From Ignavibacteriales bacterium (GTDB lineage Bacteria; Bacteroidota; Ignavibacteria; Tepidaquicellales; Tepidaquicellaceae), in NCBI GenBank assembly GCA_020635255.1, contig JACKAC010000002.1, forward strand, positions 434,001-498,000: 64,000 nt of DNA. Reading direction: 5' to 3'. Under the pieces are notes generated by a model that saw only the letters and a list, made by a program, of their open reading frames with translations, was not told the origin of the DNA and searched no databases. Positions 16,252 through 25,213 of this stretch are shown piece by piece. Each line of letters opens with the position of its first letter. The first letter of the stretch is position 1. A program made the position numbers and the translations under genes.

Positions 16252-18525
16252 ATGATAGGAAAGATACTCGTATATATAGCTTTTACACTCGCGGTAACCT
16301 CTGGGATAAGCTTCTTTTCAGTTCACAGGGGAAAAGATAAACTTATAAAGTACGCACGTATTTTCTTTATATCCTCAGTGATATTTATTCTGGCTATTTC
16401 AGCTTTCCAGATGTATAATATACTTACTCACCAATTCCAGTTTACTTATGTATGGGAGCAGAGCAATCGTGAGCTTGGGCTTGGACTCCTTATGTCCACA
16501 TTTTATTCCGGGCAGGAAGGAAGCTTTATGCTGTGGACTCTTCTTACTTCAGTGGTGGGTCTCTTTCTCCTGAACTACGTCCGTAAAGGTGACAGGCTGG
16601 AGCCGCAGGTTATGAGTGTGTTTAGTCTCATTCTTGCTTTCCTTACTTTTATATTAATATTGAAGTCCCCGTTCAATTATGTCTGGGAATCATTCCCCGA
16701 AGTCCCCCTCGGGTACATTCCTCCCGACGGAAGGGGATTGAATCCTCTATTGCAGAATTTCTGGATGCAGATACATCCTCCGACGCTGTTCACAGGCTTT
16801 TCAGCTATGTCTGTACCATTCTGTTTTGCCATTGCGACCCTGATGCAGAATAAATACGATGATTGGATCAAGTTTTCAATGCCATGGCTCTTATTCGCGG
16901 GCGGAATACTTGGTCTTGGCATCATGATGGGCGGTTACTGGGCGTATGGCGTGCTCGGATGGGGCGGCTACTGGGCGTGGGACCCGGTAGAGAATTCTTC
17001 GCTCATTCCCTGGATAGTCATCGTTGCGGCAATTCATACTTTCCTTGCGCAGAAGAGGACCGGCGGATATAAAAAGACTAACCTTGTTTTATGTATCCTG
17101 GCATATCTGCTAGTGCTTTATTCGACCTTCCTTACACGAAGCGGTATCCTGGGCGATTCTTCCGTACACTCTTTCGTAGATCCGGGATGGATGGTCTATT
17201 GGTCCCTTCTTGCATTCATAGGAGTGTTTATCCTTATATCTATTATTGCTTTTGCATACAGGTTCAAAGAATTAAAAGCTTTGTCTAAAGGTGAGAGTCA
17301 CCTTCTTACACGTGAATCAGCGCTCTTTGTTGGCTCCCTGACCTTATGTGCCGCGGCTATTGTGGTCTTTGCGGGAACAAGCTGGCCCATACTTAAATCC
17401 GGTACTATTGATCAGGATTTTTATAATAGGATGAACCTGCCAATTGCCATTCTGATTGCTTTTATTAACGGCATCAGTATACTTCTAAAATGGAAGACCA
17501 CCGACGAAAAGAATTTCTTCCGTGAGTTGTTATTCCCGTTGTTACTAGCTGTTATAGTAACAGTCGGTCTTGTTATAATCGGCGTTCAGGATTTTCTATT
17601 TGGACTTTTCGCGCTCGCCGCCTTGTTCGCGTTCTTCGTCAACGGCGAATTCCTTGTGAACCGCATCATGAAAAAGAAAGGCGTAAGCGGAGCATTCACA
17701 GCCCATATTGGAATAGCGCTCTTATTCCTTGGAGTAATAGCATCTTCACGTTACAGCGAAGAGGTTAATATCACGCTCCCGCTAAATCAACCTGCAGATG
17801 CATTTGGCTACAGGCTTACTTATCTTGGCGCGACCGAGTTCGACGATCCTAATAATCAAACCGACACCAAATATCATTTCAACGTGATGGTGGAAAAGGA
17901 CGGTAAACAGTTCCTGCTCCAGCCCATTATGTATTTCAGCAAGTTCTCCAATGGCGTAATGAAGAACCCCGACATTGCAAATCTTTTCACGCGGGATCTT
18001 TATCTGTCACCAATGGGTCTTGTGGAGCCGGAAGCATTCAAGCAGGAAGATCTTTATGAGTTTCATAAAGGTGAAACAAAAAAGATCGGTGGTATGGATG
18101 TCGAGTTTATCGATTTTGATTTCGGCGGTATTCAAATGGGCGGTGCTGAAGTTCAAAGCGGTAACTTTACCGTCGGTGGAAAAATAAAAGTATCCGATGG
18201 AAAGTTCACCGAAACGATAATGCCTGAAGTAAAATACGCTAACGGAACCCCCGAATACAAAACTGCATCGATGTCAGGCGTTGATCACATTCACTTTTAC
18301 CTGGTAAAGATGAATGTAAATGATCCCGGCGCAGAAGACGGTGCGACAGCTACCATTGCTGTAGTAAATGATACCGAAAAAGAGAATAATTCTACTGAAA
18401 CCGAATCACTTGTCTTAACTGCATCAATAAAACCTTTCATTAATATCCTCTGGTCGGGTACTGTTATTATGGTACTTGGCTTCCTTTTATCCATTATTAA
18501 GCGCCGAAAAGAGCTAAAATCCTAA
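16252..18525 (+). CDS. ccmF: Cytochrome c heme lyase subunit CcmF
   Basis: Large membrane protein that, with CcmH-type partners, attaches heme to apocytochrome c. The 757 residues include many membrane helices, the WWD heme motif WGGYWAWDPVENSSLIPW near residue 236, HPPTLFTGF near 175 with a conserved His, and LTRSGILGDSSVHSF near 297. A periplasmic domain near 505-730 ends in a final helix (PFINILWSGTVIMVLGFLLSIIKRR). It lies 14 bases after ccmD. CcmE, CcmG and CcmH are not in the window and must be elsewhere, or their jobs are done by other proteins. Confidence 0.93.
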   Translation: MIGKILVYIAFTLAVTSGISFFSVHRGKDKLIKYARIFFISSVIFILAISAFQMYNILTHQFQFTYVWEQSNRELGLGLLMSTFYSGQEGSFMLWTLLTSVVGLFLLNYVRKGDRLEPQVMSVFSLILAFLTFILILKSPFNYVWESFPEVPLGYIPPDGRGLNPLLQNFWMQIHPPTLFTGFSAMSVPFCFAIATLMQNKYDDWIKFSMPWLLFAGGILGLGIMMGGYWAYGVLGWGGYWAWDPVENSSLIPWIVIVAAIHTFLAQKRTGGYKKTNLVLCILAYLLVLYSTFLTRSGILGDSSVHSFVDPGWMVYWSLLAFIGVFILISIIAFAYRFKELKALSKGESHLLTRESALFVGSLTLCAAAIVVFAGTSWPILKSGTIDQDFYNRMNLPIAILIAFINGISILLKWKTTDEKNFFRELLFPLLLAVIVTVGLVIIGVQDFLFGLFALAALFAFFVNGEFLVNRIMKKKGVSGAFTAHIGIALLFLGVIASSRYSEEVNITLPLNQPADAFGYRLTYLGATEFDDPNNQTDTKYHFNVMVEKDGKQFLLQPIMYFSKFSNGVMKNPDIANLFTRDLYLSPMGLVEPEAFKQEDLYEFHKGETKKIGGMDVEFIDFDFGGIQMGGAEVQSGNFTVGGKIKVSDGKFTETIMPEVKYANGTPEYKTASMSGVDHIHFYLVKMNVNDPGAEDGATATIAVVNDTEKENNSTETESLVLTASIKPFINILWSGTVIMVLGFLLSIIKRRKELKS

Positions 18526-18639
18526 CTTTTCGACTTCTTTTTTTAGAGCAAATTTTTTTGTTTTTACGCTTGTTTATATCAATTATTTTAAGTAAGTTAT
18601 TAGGTGTTCATACTAACTCTATTATATTAATGGTAGTTA

Positions 18640-18790
18640 GGAATTGAGAGAAAACACTGAACTTACTCAATCTCTCACTTCATCTTCACTTACTTTGGGA
18701 GTTTAAAAATGAAGTTTTCGTTCTTTTAATCTAGTAAAACCTCCCTTAAGTTATGCTTGGGTTTCCTCTTTTATTTGAGGAAACCTTTTT
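18640..18790 (+). ncRNA. Candidate small RNA with intrinsic terminator
   Basis: The 297-base gap between ccmF and the Omp85 gene contains a possible structured transcript. TGAGAGA (near 18646) pairs with TCTCTCA. GGGAGTTT pairs with AAA-C-CTCCC, extended by ACTT/AAGT. The segment ends in a strong terminator at 18760-18790. No reading frame of note runs through it. Length and three-hairpin form would suit a small RNA, but no known family (6S, SRP, tmRNA) is recognised and a simple 5' leader is an alternative. Confidence 0.35.
18760..18790 (+). terminator. Strong terminator upstream of the Omp85 gene
   Basis: GGTTTCCTC (18760-18768), loop TTTTATTT, GAGGAAACC (18777-18785), then TTTTTT. This perfect 9-bp stem rules out the upstream in-frame start of the next gene, which would lie inside it. 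Confidence 0.85.
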
Positions 18791-18822
18791 TATTTTATAT
18801 TAATTATAAGGATAGATATTTT

Positions 18823-20595
18823 ATGAAGATGAAGCACCGATTCCTGCTAATATCAGCCATTTTTTTGCTTTCCTGTCCATATATCTACTCACAGGCAAAG
18901 ATCACCGGAATAGATTTCCATGGAAATAAATTCTTCAATAAAGGTGACCTCTTTAATTTTATGGTGCTAAAGGAGGACAAAGATTTTATACCATCACAGC
19001 TCGACCTTGATCTCATCTCAATCAGGGAAAGCTACAAACGTAACGGCTTCCTTTTTGCGAAAATAGACAGCTCCATCGTATATTATGATTCGGATTCGTC
19101 TTATGCGAATATCGATATTTACATCCACGAAGGTGAACGTGTCGAGATTGGGCGGATCGTGCTGGAGGGCAATAGCAGGTTTTCCGACGCGCGCCTTCTA
19201 CGCTTGTTCGAAACCAAACCCGGCGATGTACTGGATGAGAATACACTTAACGTCGATATATCCGAGATGCTTTCGTTTTATGAATTGCAGGGACTTCCCT
19301 TTGCAAAAGCGACGATAACGGGAATTTCCATATATGACGACGACGCAAAAAAGAAACTCGAGATAGATATAGACATTGATGAAAACTCGCGCGTGCAAAT
19401 AGACGAGATAAGGATAAAAGGAAACGACGTTACTAATGATGACGTCATCTTACGCGAGTTGAGGCTCGGTAAAGATAAGTATATTACAAATGAAGAGCTG
19501 GAGGAATTCCAGGACAGGCTCGAGAAGCTGAACATTTTCAAAGAAGTAAAACCCCCGAAGATATATACGATCAAGGGCAAGAATAAGTCCGGTCTGCTCA
19601 TTGAAGTGGTCGAGGGTAATACAAGCACCTTCGACGGCATAATCGGTTACGTACCTCCTGCCGATAATGAGGAAGATGGGTATTTCACCGGGCTGGTGAA
19701 CCTCTCATTCAGGAATCTCTTCGGTACCGGCAGAAAGATCGAAGCGCGCTGGCAGCAGGAGGTACGTGAGACGCAGGAGCTTCAGTTTGCTTATTACGAA
19801 CCGTTCTTGTTTTCTTATCCTGTGAATGTTGGTCTTGGCTTTCTCCAGCGAATACAGGATACAACATACACTCGCAGAAAAGTTGATCTAAAAGGTGACT
19901 ATCTATTGTCTGAGAAGTTCACCGTATCCGGGTTGTTCGGGTATGACAGGATTATTCCGGCTGATAACACTTCATCTCCTTTTATTATAGCTGATTCCCG
20001 TACTCTTATTTCGGGTATCGAGATAAAGTTTGATAACAGGAATGATGTTTATTTCCCATCGTCCGGTCAGCATTACACGACGAGCTATCTTTACGGTGAC
20101 AAAAAGATATTCAATCTAGACGAGCTCGACTCGCTCGGCTATAAAGAAAACTACTCTATACAAAAATACACCATCGATCTGTATAATTACTTCTCATTCT
20201 TCAAAAGAACCGCATTGTTGTTCAGGGTTTTTGCAGGTGAAGTGAGAGGCGACAGGCTGGAGGATTCCGACCTATTCCGTATAGGCGGTCTGAGAACGGT
20301 ACGGGGCTACAGGGAGGAGCAGTTTCTTGCTTCTCGTGTTGCATATTCAAATCTCGAATTCAGACTTGCGGTTTCGCGCAGGAATTATTTCTTCGGTTTT
20401 TATGATTTTGGGTACTTCGAGCGTCCGGCTGACCCTGCGAATAACTTCCCCGAACAAAACGAGTTCATCTTCGGCTACGGGCTCGGTGTTACGATTGAAA
20501 CGGCTCTCGGACAGATCGGTGTCAGCTACGCGCTCGGTAAAGGCGATGGCTTACTTGACGGCAAGATTCACTTTGGTCTGGTGAATAACTTCTAA
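18823..20595 (+). CDS. bamA: BamA/TamA-like outer membrane protein (Omp85 family)
   Basis: A 590-residue outer-membrane barrel with periplasmic POTRA domains. The signal peptide is MKMKHRFLLISAIFLLSCPY with cleavage near YSQ. POTRA domains follow with their G-N core (ITGIDFHGNKFFNKGDL, GRIVLEGNSRFSDARLL, DEIRIKGNDVTNDDVILREL), three in all. The barrel ends with LFRIGGLRTVRGYREEQFLA, containing the VRGY motif of Omp85 loop 6, and a terminal phenylalanine (GLVNNF). Classical BamA has five POTRAs and about 800 residues, so this shorter form may instead be a TamA-like paralogue. The start is the ATG after the terminator. It overlaps the 3' end of the DUF2851 gene by 4 bases (convergent). Confidence 0.85.
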   Translation: MKMKHRFLLISAIFLLSCPYIYSQAKITGIDFHGNKFFNKGDLFNFMVLKEDKDFIPSQLDLDLISIRESYKRNGFLFAKIDSSIVYYDSDSSYANIDIYIHEGERVEIGRIVLEGNSRFSDARLLRLFETKPGDVLDENTLNVDISEMLSFYELQGLPFAKATITGISIYDDDAKKKLEIDIDIDENSRVQIDEIRIKGNDVTNDDVILRELRLGKDKYITNEELEEFQDRLEKLNIFKEVKPPKIYTIKGKNKSGLLIEVVEGNTSTFDGIIGYVPPADNEEDGYFTGLVNLSFRNLFGTGRKIEARWQQEVRETQELQFAYYEPFLFSYPVNVGLGFLQRIQDTTYTRRKVDLKGDYLLSEKFTVSGLFGYDRIIPADNTSSPFIIADSRTLISGIEIKFDNRNDVYFPSSGQHYTTSYLYGDKKIFNLDELDSLGYKENYSIQKYTIDLYNYFSFFKRTALLFRVFAGEVRGDRLEDSDLFRIGGLRTVRGYREEQFLASRVAYSNLEFRLAVSRRNYFFGFYDFGYFERPADPANNFPEQNEFIFGYGLGVTIETALGQIGVSYALGKGDGLLDGKIHFGLVNNF

Positions 20596-21986
20596 TACAA
20601 TATTATCCTCAAAGGCTCATTTATTTTGCTGCCGAATACTTCCTTGCCGATCTTGCACTGATTACACCTTCCTTTAATGCAATAAAAATTATGTAATTGT
20701 ATTATTCCCTGCTCCTGTGATATGGACCGTATCCTGAAATCCAGCTGTCTCTCCATTACTTTCGTCACTTCATTACCTGAAGTTTTCTTGGTGAACAGGT
20801 AAGCATCAAGTACCTTATCCTCAAGTTCCTTTTTATTAAATACCTTACAGTAAAGAAAAAGGATAGGCAGTATCACATTTGTCAATATATCCGTTATCCT
20901 GTCTTTCCCGATGGATACATCTGATGCTCTCTTCTTTACTTTCCCGAAATTATAATGCTCCATCCAGTATGGATTCGGCTCGATAGAGGAGAATATTTCA
21001 CCGATCTTTTTAGTAGGCTTATCGCTCTTTTCAAAGGATAAGACGACCTCTTTAAAGAAATCCTTGTAAGCTATCTCATATAATAACGCCGATGCATAAG
21101 CCAGCCGGAGAGTAGGGAAGTTAGCCGGTCTCAGCCTGAAGAAGTGCCATTCCGACTTATCCATGGATTCAATATTGAGCTTCTTTCTTACTTCCTCTCT
21201 GCTCTTTTTGAGTTTCGTGATGTACTCATCCTTGTATCTCAGCTCTTTCATGAATCCTGCCGTACCGAACATAAGCGCGTCCGTTTGCATTCGCGACAGT
21301 TTCAACCGTTTTATTTTACTTACATCTATCCTTTCCGAGAGCTTCCTGAACTGCTCCTTGTTCTTAGAATATCCCAGCGCTTCACAAATAAACTCGAACA
21401 GCATTTGCTCCCACTTTGCCTTCTCTGTCCGCAGGTTAACCATTCTTTCCAACCGGCTCTTTATTCTTCGTGTCTTATATCTTAATCTTTCTACGCTGAG
21501 CTCTTCCACCCAGCTTTTCTTTATATTATTATCGACGGTAGTTCCTTCCGGGTAGCACGGCAGAGTAAATCTCTCTGAAGGAGTATCGATTATCTCCTTC
21601 CAGATACTATGTATGGATGAAGTAAGAAATTCGGATAATATTATTGTAGGTATCTCGCGTGATTTTTTTGCTTTTGGGAGTTGACCTTTCTCTTTCTCAT
21701 CCGCCCACATCACCACCTGCAGTATGACCTTATTATATTTGCCGTCACCTTTGTGTCTGTGCGCTTTCCAATCCGACATTGTCCTGTGGATCTCGATATC
21801 ACCGGTATAAATTACATTGTGAATGTTTACCTTTGCGCCTTTGTAATCCGGTCCGGAATCGGTATTCCTTTTTCCATGGTCCATGATCTCGACCAATCTC
21901 CCGTCGGTAGTCCTTATATCCTTGTAATAACTGGGATTTTCCCATATCCTTGAGATGAAATTCTCATTAAGATTTAGTTTTTCCAT
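20592..21986 (-). CDS. DUF2851 family protein
   Basis: A 464-residue cytoplasmic protein of the DUF2851 family, common in Bacteroidota and of unknown function. Family features seen are the opening ISRIWENPSYYKDIRTTDGRLVEI, DHGKRNTDSGPDYKGAKVNI near residue 36, the invariant-looking GDIEIHRTMSDWKAHRHKGDGKYNKVILQVV near 57, and the cysteine-rich end QLHNFYCIKGRCNQCKIG. The GDIEIH/DWxxH/H pattern and the C-x5-C-x2-C end suggest metal binding. No signal peptide. It is a single gene, convergent with the Omp85 gene. Confidence 0.85.
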   Translation of the reverse strand: MEKLNLNENFISRIWENPSYYKDIRTTDGRLVEIMDHGKRNTDSGPDYKGAKVNIHNVIYTGDIEIHRTMSDWKAHRHKGDGKYNKVILQVVMWADEKEKGQLPKAKKSREIPTIILSEFLTSSIHSIWKEIIDTPSERFTLPCYPEGTTVDNNIKKSWVEELSVERLRYKTRRIKSRLERMVNLRTEKAKWEQMLFEFICEALGYSKNKEQFRKLSERIDVSKIKRLKLSRMQTDALMFGTAGFMKELRYKDEYITKLKKSREEVRKKLNIESMDKSEWHFFRLRPANFPTLRLAYASALLYEIAYKDFFKEVVLSFEKSDKPTKKIGEIFSSIEPNPYWMEHYNFGKVKKRASDVSIGKDRITDILTNVILPILFLYCKVFNKKELEDKVLDAYLFTKKTSGNEVTKVMERQLDFRIRSISQEQGIIQLHNFYCIKGRCNQCKIGKEVFGSKINEPLRIILY

Positions 21987-22057
21987 TAATATTTATATGG
22001 GATTTTTATAAATTAATTCCTTTATCGGCTAATAACTAATTAAAAATACTAAAAATT

Positions 22058-22732
22058 ATGCAAAAATTTAGAATCAATTTGGTGGTTGTTTTGCTGGCTG
22101 CCATAGTGTTTTATTCGTGCGGTGAAAAAAAGATGACCGAAGAAGAATATCTTAATAAAGCACAAACCGAACTGGAAAACAAACAATACCAGGAATCGAT
22201 CGCCACTTTTAGAGAGCTGATAAAGAATTATCCCCAATCAAAAAACGCCATTTTCGCATATAATCAGATTGCCGGAATTTACATGGAAAACCTTACCGAT
22301 TTCCAATCAGGTATTCAGGCTTACCGTGATCTATACGCTGCATTCCCTGACACAAAAGAAGGAAAGAATGCTTTATTCATGGTTGCGTTCACTTATGATG
22401 AGAAGTTGCAGGACAAGGACAATGCTGTGAAATCATATAAAGAATTTCTCGCCAAATTCCCGGAAGATACAGACCCCAATGAAAAGATGAGCGAATCCGC
22501 AAAGATGATGATCGAAGTGCTCGAATCTGGCAAATCCGTCGAAGAGCTTATCGAGCAGAAGATCATGGAGAATGAAAAGAATAATCCGCCGACGAAGGAA
22601 CCTCAGAAAGAAGAAGGTAGTAATATAAAGCAGGTTCCCAAAGACGAGCAAAAAACGGAAACAAAAAAACCGCCAACAGGTAAAGAAGGCGAAACTAAGT
22701 CAAACGACGAAAAGGAACAGAAGAATAAATAA
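22058..22732 (+). CDS. TPR lipoprotein with charged tail
   Basis: A 224-residue lipoprotein: signal peptide with lipobox VFYSC near residue 22, then TPR units (YLNKAQTELENKQYQESIATFRELIKNYPQ; AIFAYNQIAGIYMENL; KNALFMVAFTYDEK). From about residue 165 it has a low-complexity tail rich in K, E and P. It resembles a second BamD/CpoB-type periplasmic scaffold rather than the BamD at 12.4 kb, because the BamD-specific C-terminal part is missing. It stands 45 bases upstream of the DUF58 gene. Confidence 0.75.
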   Translation: MQKFRINLVVVLLAAIVFYSCGEKKMTEEEYLNKAQTELENKQYQESIATFRELIKNYPQSKNAIFAYNQIAGIYMENLTDFQSGIQAYRDLYAAFPDTKEGKNALFMVAFTYDEKLQDKDNAVKSYKEFLAKFPEDTDPNEKMSESAKMMIEVLESGKSVEELIEQKIMENEKNNPPTKEPQKEEGSNIKQVPKDEQKTETKKPPTGKEGETKSNDEKEQKNK

Positions 22733-22777
22733 CAAAGTTGTTCTCGATGCGTAGGATGTAAGACGGAACCGGATTAA

Positions 22778-23758
22778 ATGATGTCAAATACAGATTATAG
22801 AAAATATTTAGACCCTTCGGTGATAGCCAGGCTATCGGGGCTCGACCTCAAAGCCAGGCTTGTCGTCGAAGGGTTTTTAACTGGTCTCCATAGATCACCT
22901 TATCACGGATTCAGTGTGGAGTTTGCCGAGCACAGGCAGTATATGCCCGGTGACGATCTGCGCCACCTCGACTGGAAAATTGTCGCCCGCTCCGAGCGTT
23001 ATTACATCAAGCAATACGAAGAGGAAACCAACCTTAAGTCCTACGTACTCCTCGATATCAGCCGATCTATGGATTACTCGTCGGCAAACGCTATATCTTC
23101 CGGCGGGGTGATGGATAGGATTTTCAGAAAAGATCAGAAAGATAATCCCCAAAAAGGGAAGACAGGACTTACAAAACTTGAATACTCGTCTTACCTTGCC
23201 GCGTCGCTCTCATATATGATGCTTAAGCAGAACGATGCTATATCACTTACTACTTATGATACTGCTATCCGTTCATACATACCGCCTCGCTCTACAAACT
23301 CGAACTTAAGGCTTATATTAAAGGATATCGATTCCATTAAACCGGAAAACAAGACCGGAACAGCACGGTGCTTGAATGAAATAGCATCTAAGATCAACCG
23401 GCGCGGGCTCGTAATAGTTATCAGTGATCTATTCGATGATCCGACGGAAGTAATAAACGCGCTCAAGCATTTTCGTTATAAGATGAATGAAGTGATAGTC
23501 TTCCAGGTGCTGGATCCTGTGGAAATGAGCTTTCTTGATGGAAGCCCGGTGACCCTTGTTGACCTTGAGACCAGGGAAGAGCTTTTTTCACAACCCTTCG
23601 CTATACAAAAAGCCTACCGCGAAGCGATGAAAGATTTCGTGGAGAATTACAAAAAGGAATTCCGTAATAACCGTATAGACTATGTTCTTCTTTCTACGGA
23701 CACTCCATACGACAAGGCTCTTTTAGGCTATCTCAATAAAAGAAGAAAGGTGATGTAA
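22778..23758 (+). CDS. DUF58 domain-containing protein
   Basis: A 326-residue soluble protein of the DUF58 family, which usually lies next to a MoxR AAA+ ATPase and VWA proteins in the Bacteroides aerotolerance-like systems. It has the family core HRSPYHGFSVEFAEHRQYMPGDDLRHLDWKIVARSERYYIKQYEEETN near residues 39-85, then a VWA-like MIDAS start LLDISRSMD near 93. No MoxR or BatA/B genes are in the window. Two ATGs stand in tandem at the start; either may be used. Function: probably a chaperone-like or metal-enzyme maturation factor, by family only. Confidence 0.87.
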   Translation: MMSNTDYRKYLDPSVIARLSGLDLKARLVVEGFLTGLHRSPYHGFSVEFAEHRQYMPGDDLRHLDWKIVARSERYYIKQYEEETNLKSYVLLDISRSMDYSSANAISSGGVMDRIFRKDQKDNPQKGKTGLTKLEYSSYLAASLSYMMLKQNDAISLTTYDTAIRSYIPPRSTNSNLRLILKDIDSIKPENKTGTARCLNEIASKINRRGLVIVISDLFDDPTEVINALKHFRYKMNEVIVFQVLDPVEMSFLDGSPVTLVDLETREELFSQPFAIQKAYREAMKDFVENYKKEFRNNRIDYVLLSTDTPYDKALLGYLNKRRKVM

Positions 23759-23803
23759 TCTCTTACACCACCTTCCGTATTATAAATCCCTCAATACTTG
23801 ATC

Positions 23804-25120
23804 CTAGTAAGCTCTTACTTTATCGTCCCATATAGGTGTTGTTAGCCTGTAATCTCCGAATCCTGTATTGTCAACAAATACAAATCGTCTGTTTATGTCA
23901 TAATAGTCCCAGATCTCATAAGGCTTTGAATCTCCTTCAAACGGATGTCTTTCTATATTAGAAGGGTCACCGTAGATAATGTAAACCATTCCCATATCGG
24001 ATTTCCATCCTTCGAAATAGTTCGAATATCTTTCATTCGCTATCTCTATGCGTTTATAATATTCCTGCATAAGTTCATTACGTGCTGTACCTGGTGACGG
24101 ATCCTTTGATTTCCAGAATTGGATGAATTTCTTTTCCTTATCTTCTTTGGTCTTTGCTTTTTTTAGCTTGTCATATTCGTCCGAGGTTGCAATATATATT
24201 GTCTGTGAGATCGCAAGGTCGAGGTCCTTTACCGAGATAGGCAGTCCGCTCCATTTGAAATTAAAATCCTTCTTGGCGACCGTATTATCGTTGTTATCCT
24301 TTACTATAAGTTTATAATCTCCCGATAGCATGTTATCGGTCTTGAGTTCCTCTATTTTCTGATTCACACCCGGACTCAATACATAGTTGATGTCGCCTTT
24401 CATTATCTCATTATTATCCTTGTCATATACTTCATATCTGAAGCTCTTCTGCAAAGGAATATCCAGGTTATTATATACTTCGAAGAATAGATAGAATTTA
24501 TTGAGGTCACCAACGTTCCTTGTTACCAGCGGAGTAATTGTCTTCTTGTTTTCAGCGTTATAACTGTAATTAGATACCATCATTATATCACTGAAATGAA
24601 GGTCACCCTCACTGAAATTCCCGACCGTAATTGGGGTGGTTTTTGTGTGTGACGTTCCGCTGTTCTTATCTACTACTTCGACCTGTAGGTCATAATCACC
24701 CGGTTGCAGATAAAAATTCTTGATAATAAACTCCGATGATCCGCTCGCATTCTTAAACTCCTTGTTGCTTTTGGATATCTTTGACGTGTTTGTTTCCTGC
24801 GAGACTATCTGATTATCCTGGTCGGTAATTATTATATCATATTCAAGGTTTGCTTCAAAACGTTTCTCGGATGATTTTTTTATGAACTGTACGTTTGACA
24901 TCGGAACTTCGACGTAAACGTCCAGCCTTGCGGAAGAGTTTTCCTGGTTATAAAAGATCAACGGATCCAGATAGAAAAACTCCTTATCTTTTCCGTAATT
25001 TGTCAGCTCTTTATTCTCGAGTTGAGCAAATGCGCGGTTTGTGGCGAAAATGGCGAGTACCAGTATTACTGCTGTTATTAATCTCCTTCCATATCCCCCA
25101 GAGGTTTTTGCGGCTTTCAT
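23804..25120 (-). CDS. GWxTD-type exported protein
   Basis: Exported protein of the GWxTD family, a group found mainly in Ignavibacteria, Bacteroidota and relatives and of unknown function. After the signal peptide (LITAVILVLAIFATNRAFAQ) there are beta-rich segments (residues 35-290), then the defining C-terminal domain (TARNELMQEYYKRIEIANERYS and FEGWKSDMGMVYIIYGDPSNIERHP). The motif here is GWKSD, with Ser in place of Thr. I chose the ATG at 25120 because the Shine-Dalgarno AGGAGG lies 5 bases before it; a GTG 6 bases upstream is also in frame. It is a single gene. Confidence 0.82.
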   Translation of the reverse strand: MKAAKTSGGYGRRLITAVILVLAIFATNRAFAQLENKELTNYGKDKEFFYLDPLIFYNQENSSARLDVYVEVPMSNVQFIKKSSEKRFEANLEYDIIITDQDNQIVSQETNTSKISKSNKEFKNASGSSEFIIKNFYLQPGDYDLQVEVVDKNSGTSHTKTTPITVGNFSEGDLHFSDIMMVSNYSYNAENKKTITPLVTRNVGDLNKFYLFFEVYNNLDIPLQKSFRYEVYDKDNNEIMKGDINYVLSPGVNQKIEELKTDNMLSGDYKLIVKDNNDNTVAKKDFNFKWSGLPISVKDLDLAISQTIYIATSDEYDKLKKAKTKEDKEKKFIQFWKSKDPSPGTARNELMQEYYKRIEIANERYSNYFEGWKSDMGMVYIIYGDPSNIERHPFEGDSKPYEIWDYYDINRRFVFVDNTGFGDYRLTTPIWDDKVRAY

Positions 25121-25213
25121 AAGCACCTCCTATTTGTTGAGAAAATATGGTTATTCCCGCAATATGCGGATTCTACATTTTTGAGGTTTCCCAAAAAAGT
25201 ATCTATTGTAAAA

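Noticed and set aside
18757..18822. Upstream in-frame start of the Omp85 gene
   Set aside because: The extra 22 codons lie across a perfect terminator hairpin; the ATG at 18823 is followed by a proper signal peptide.
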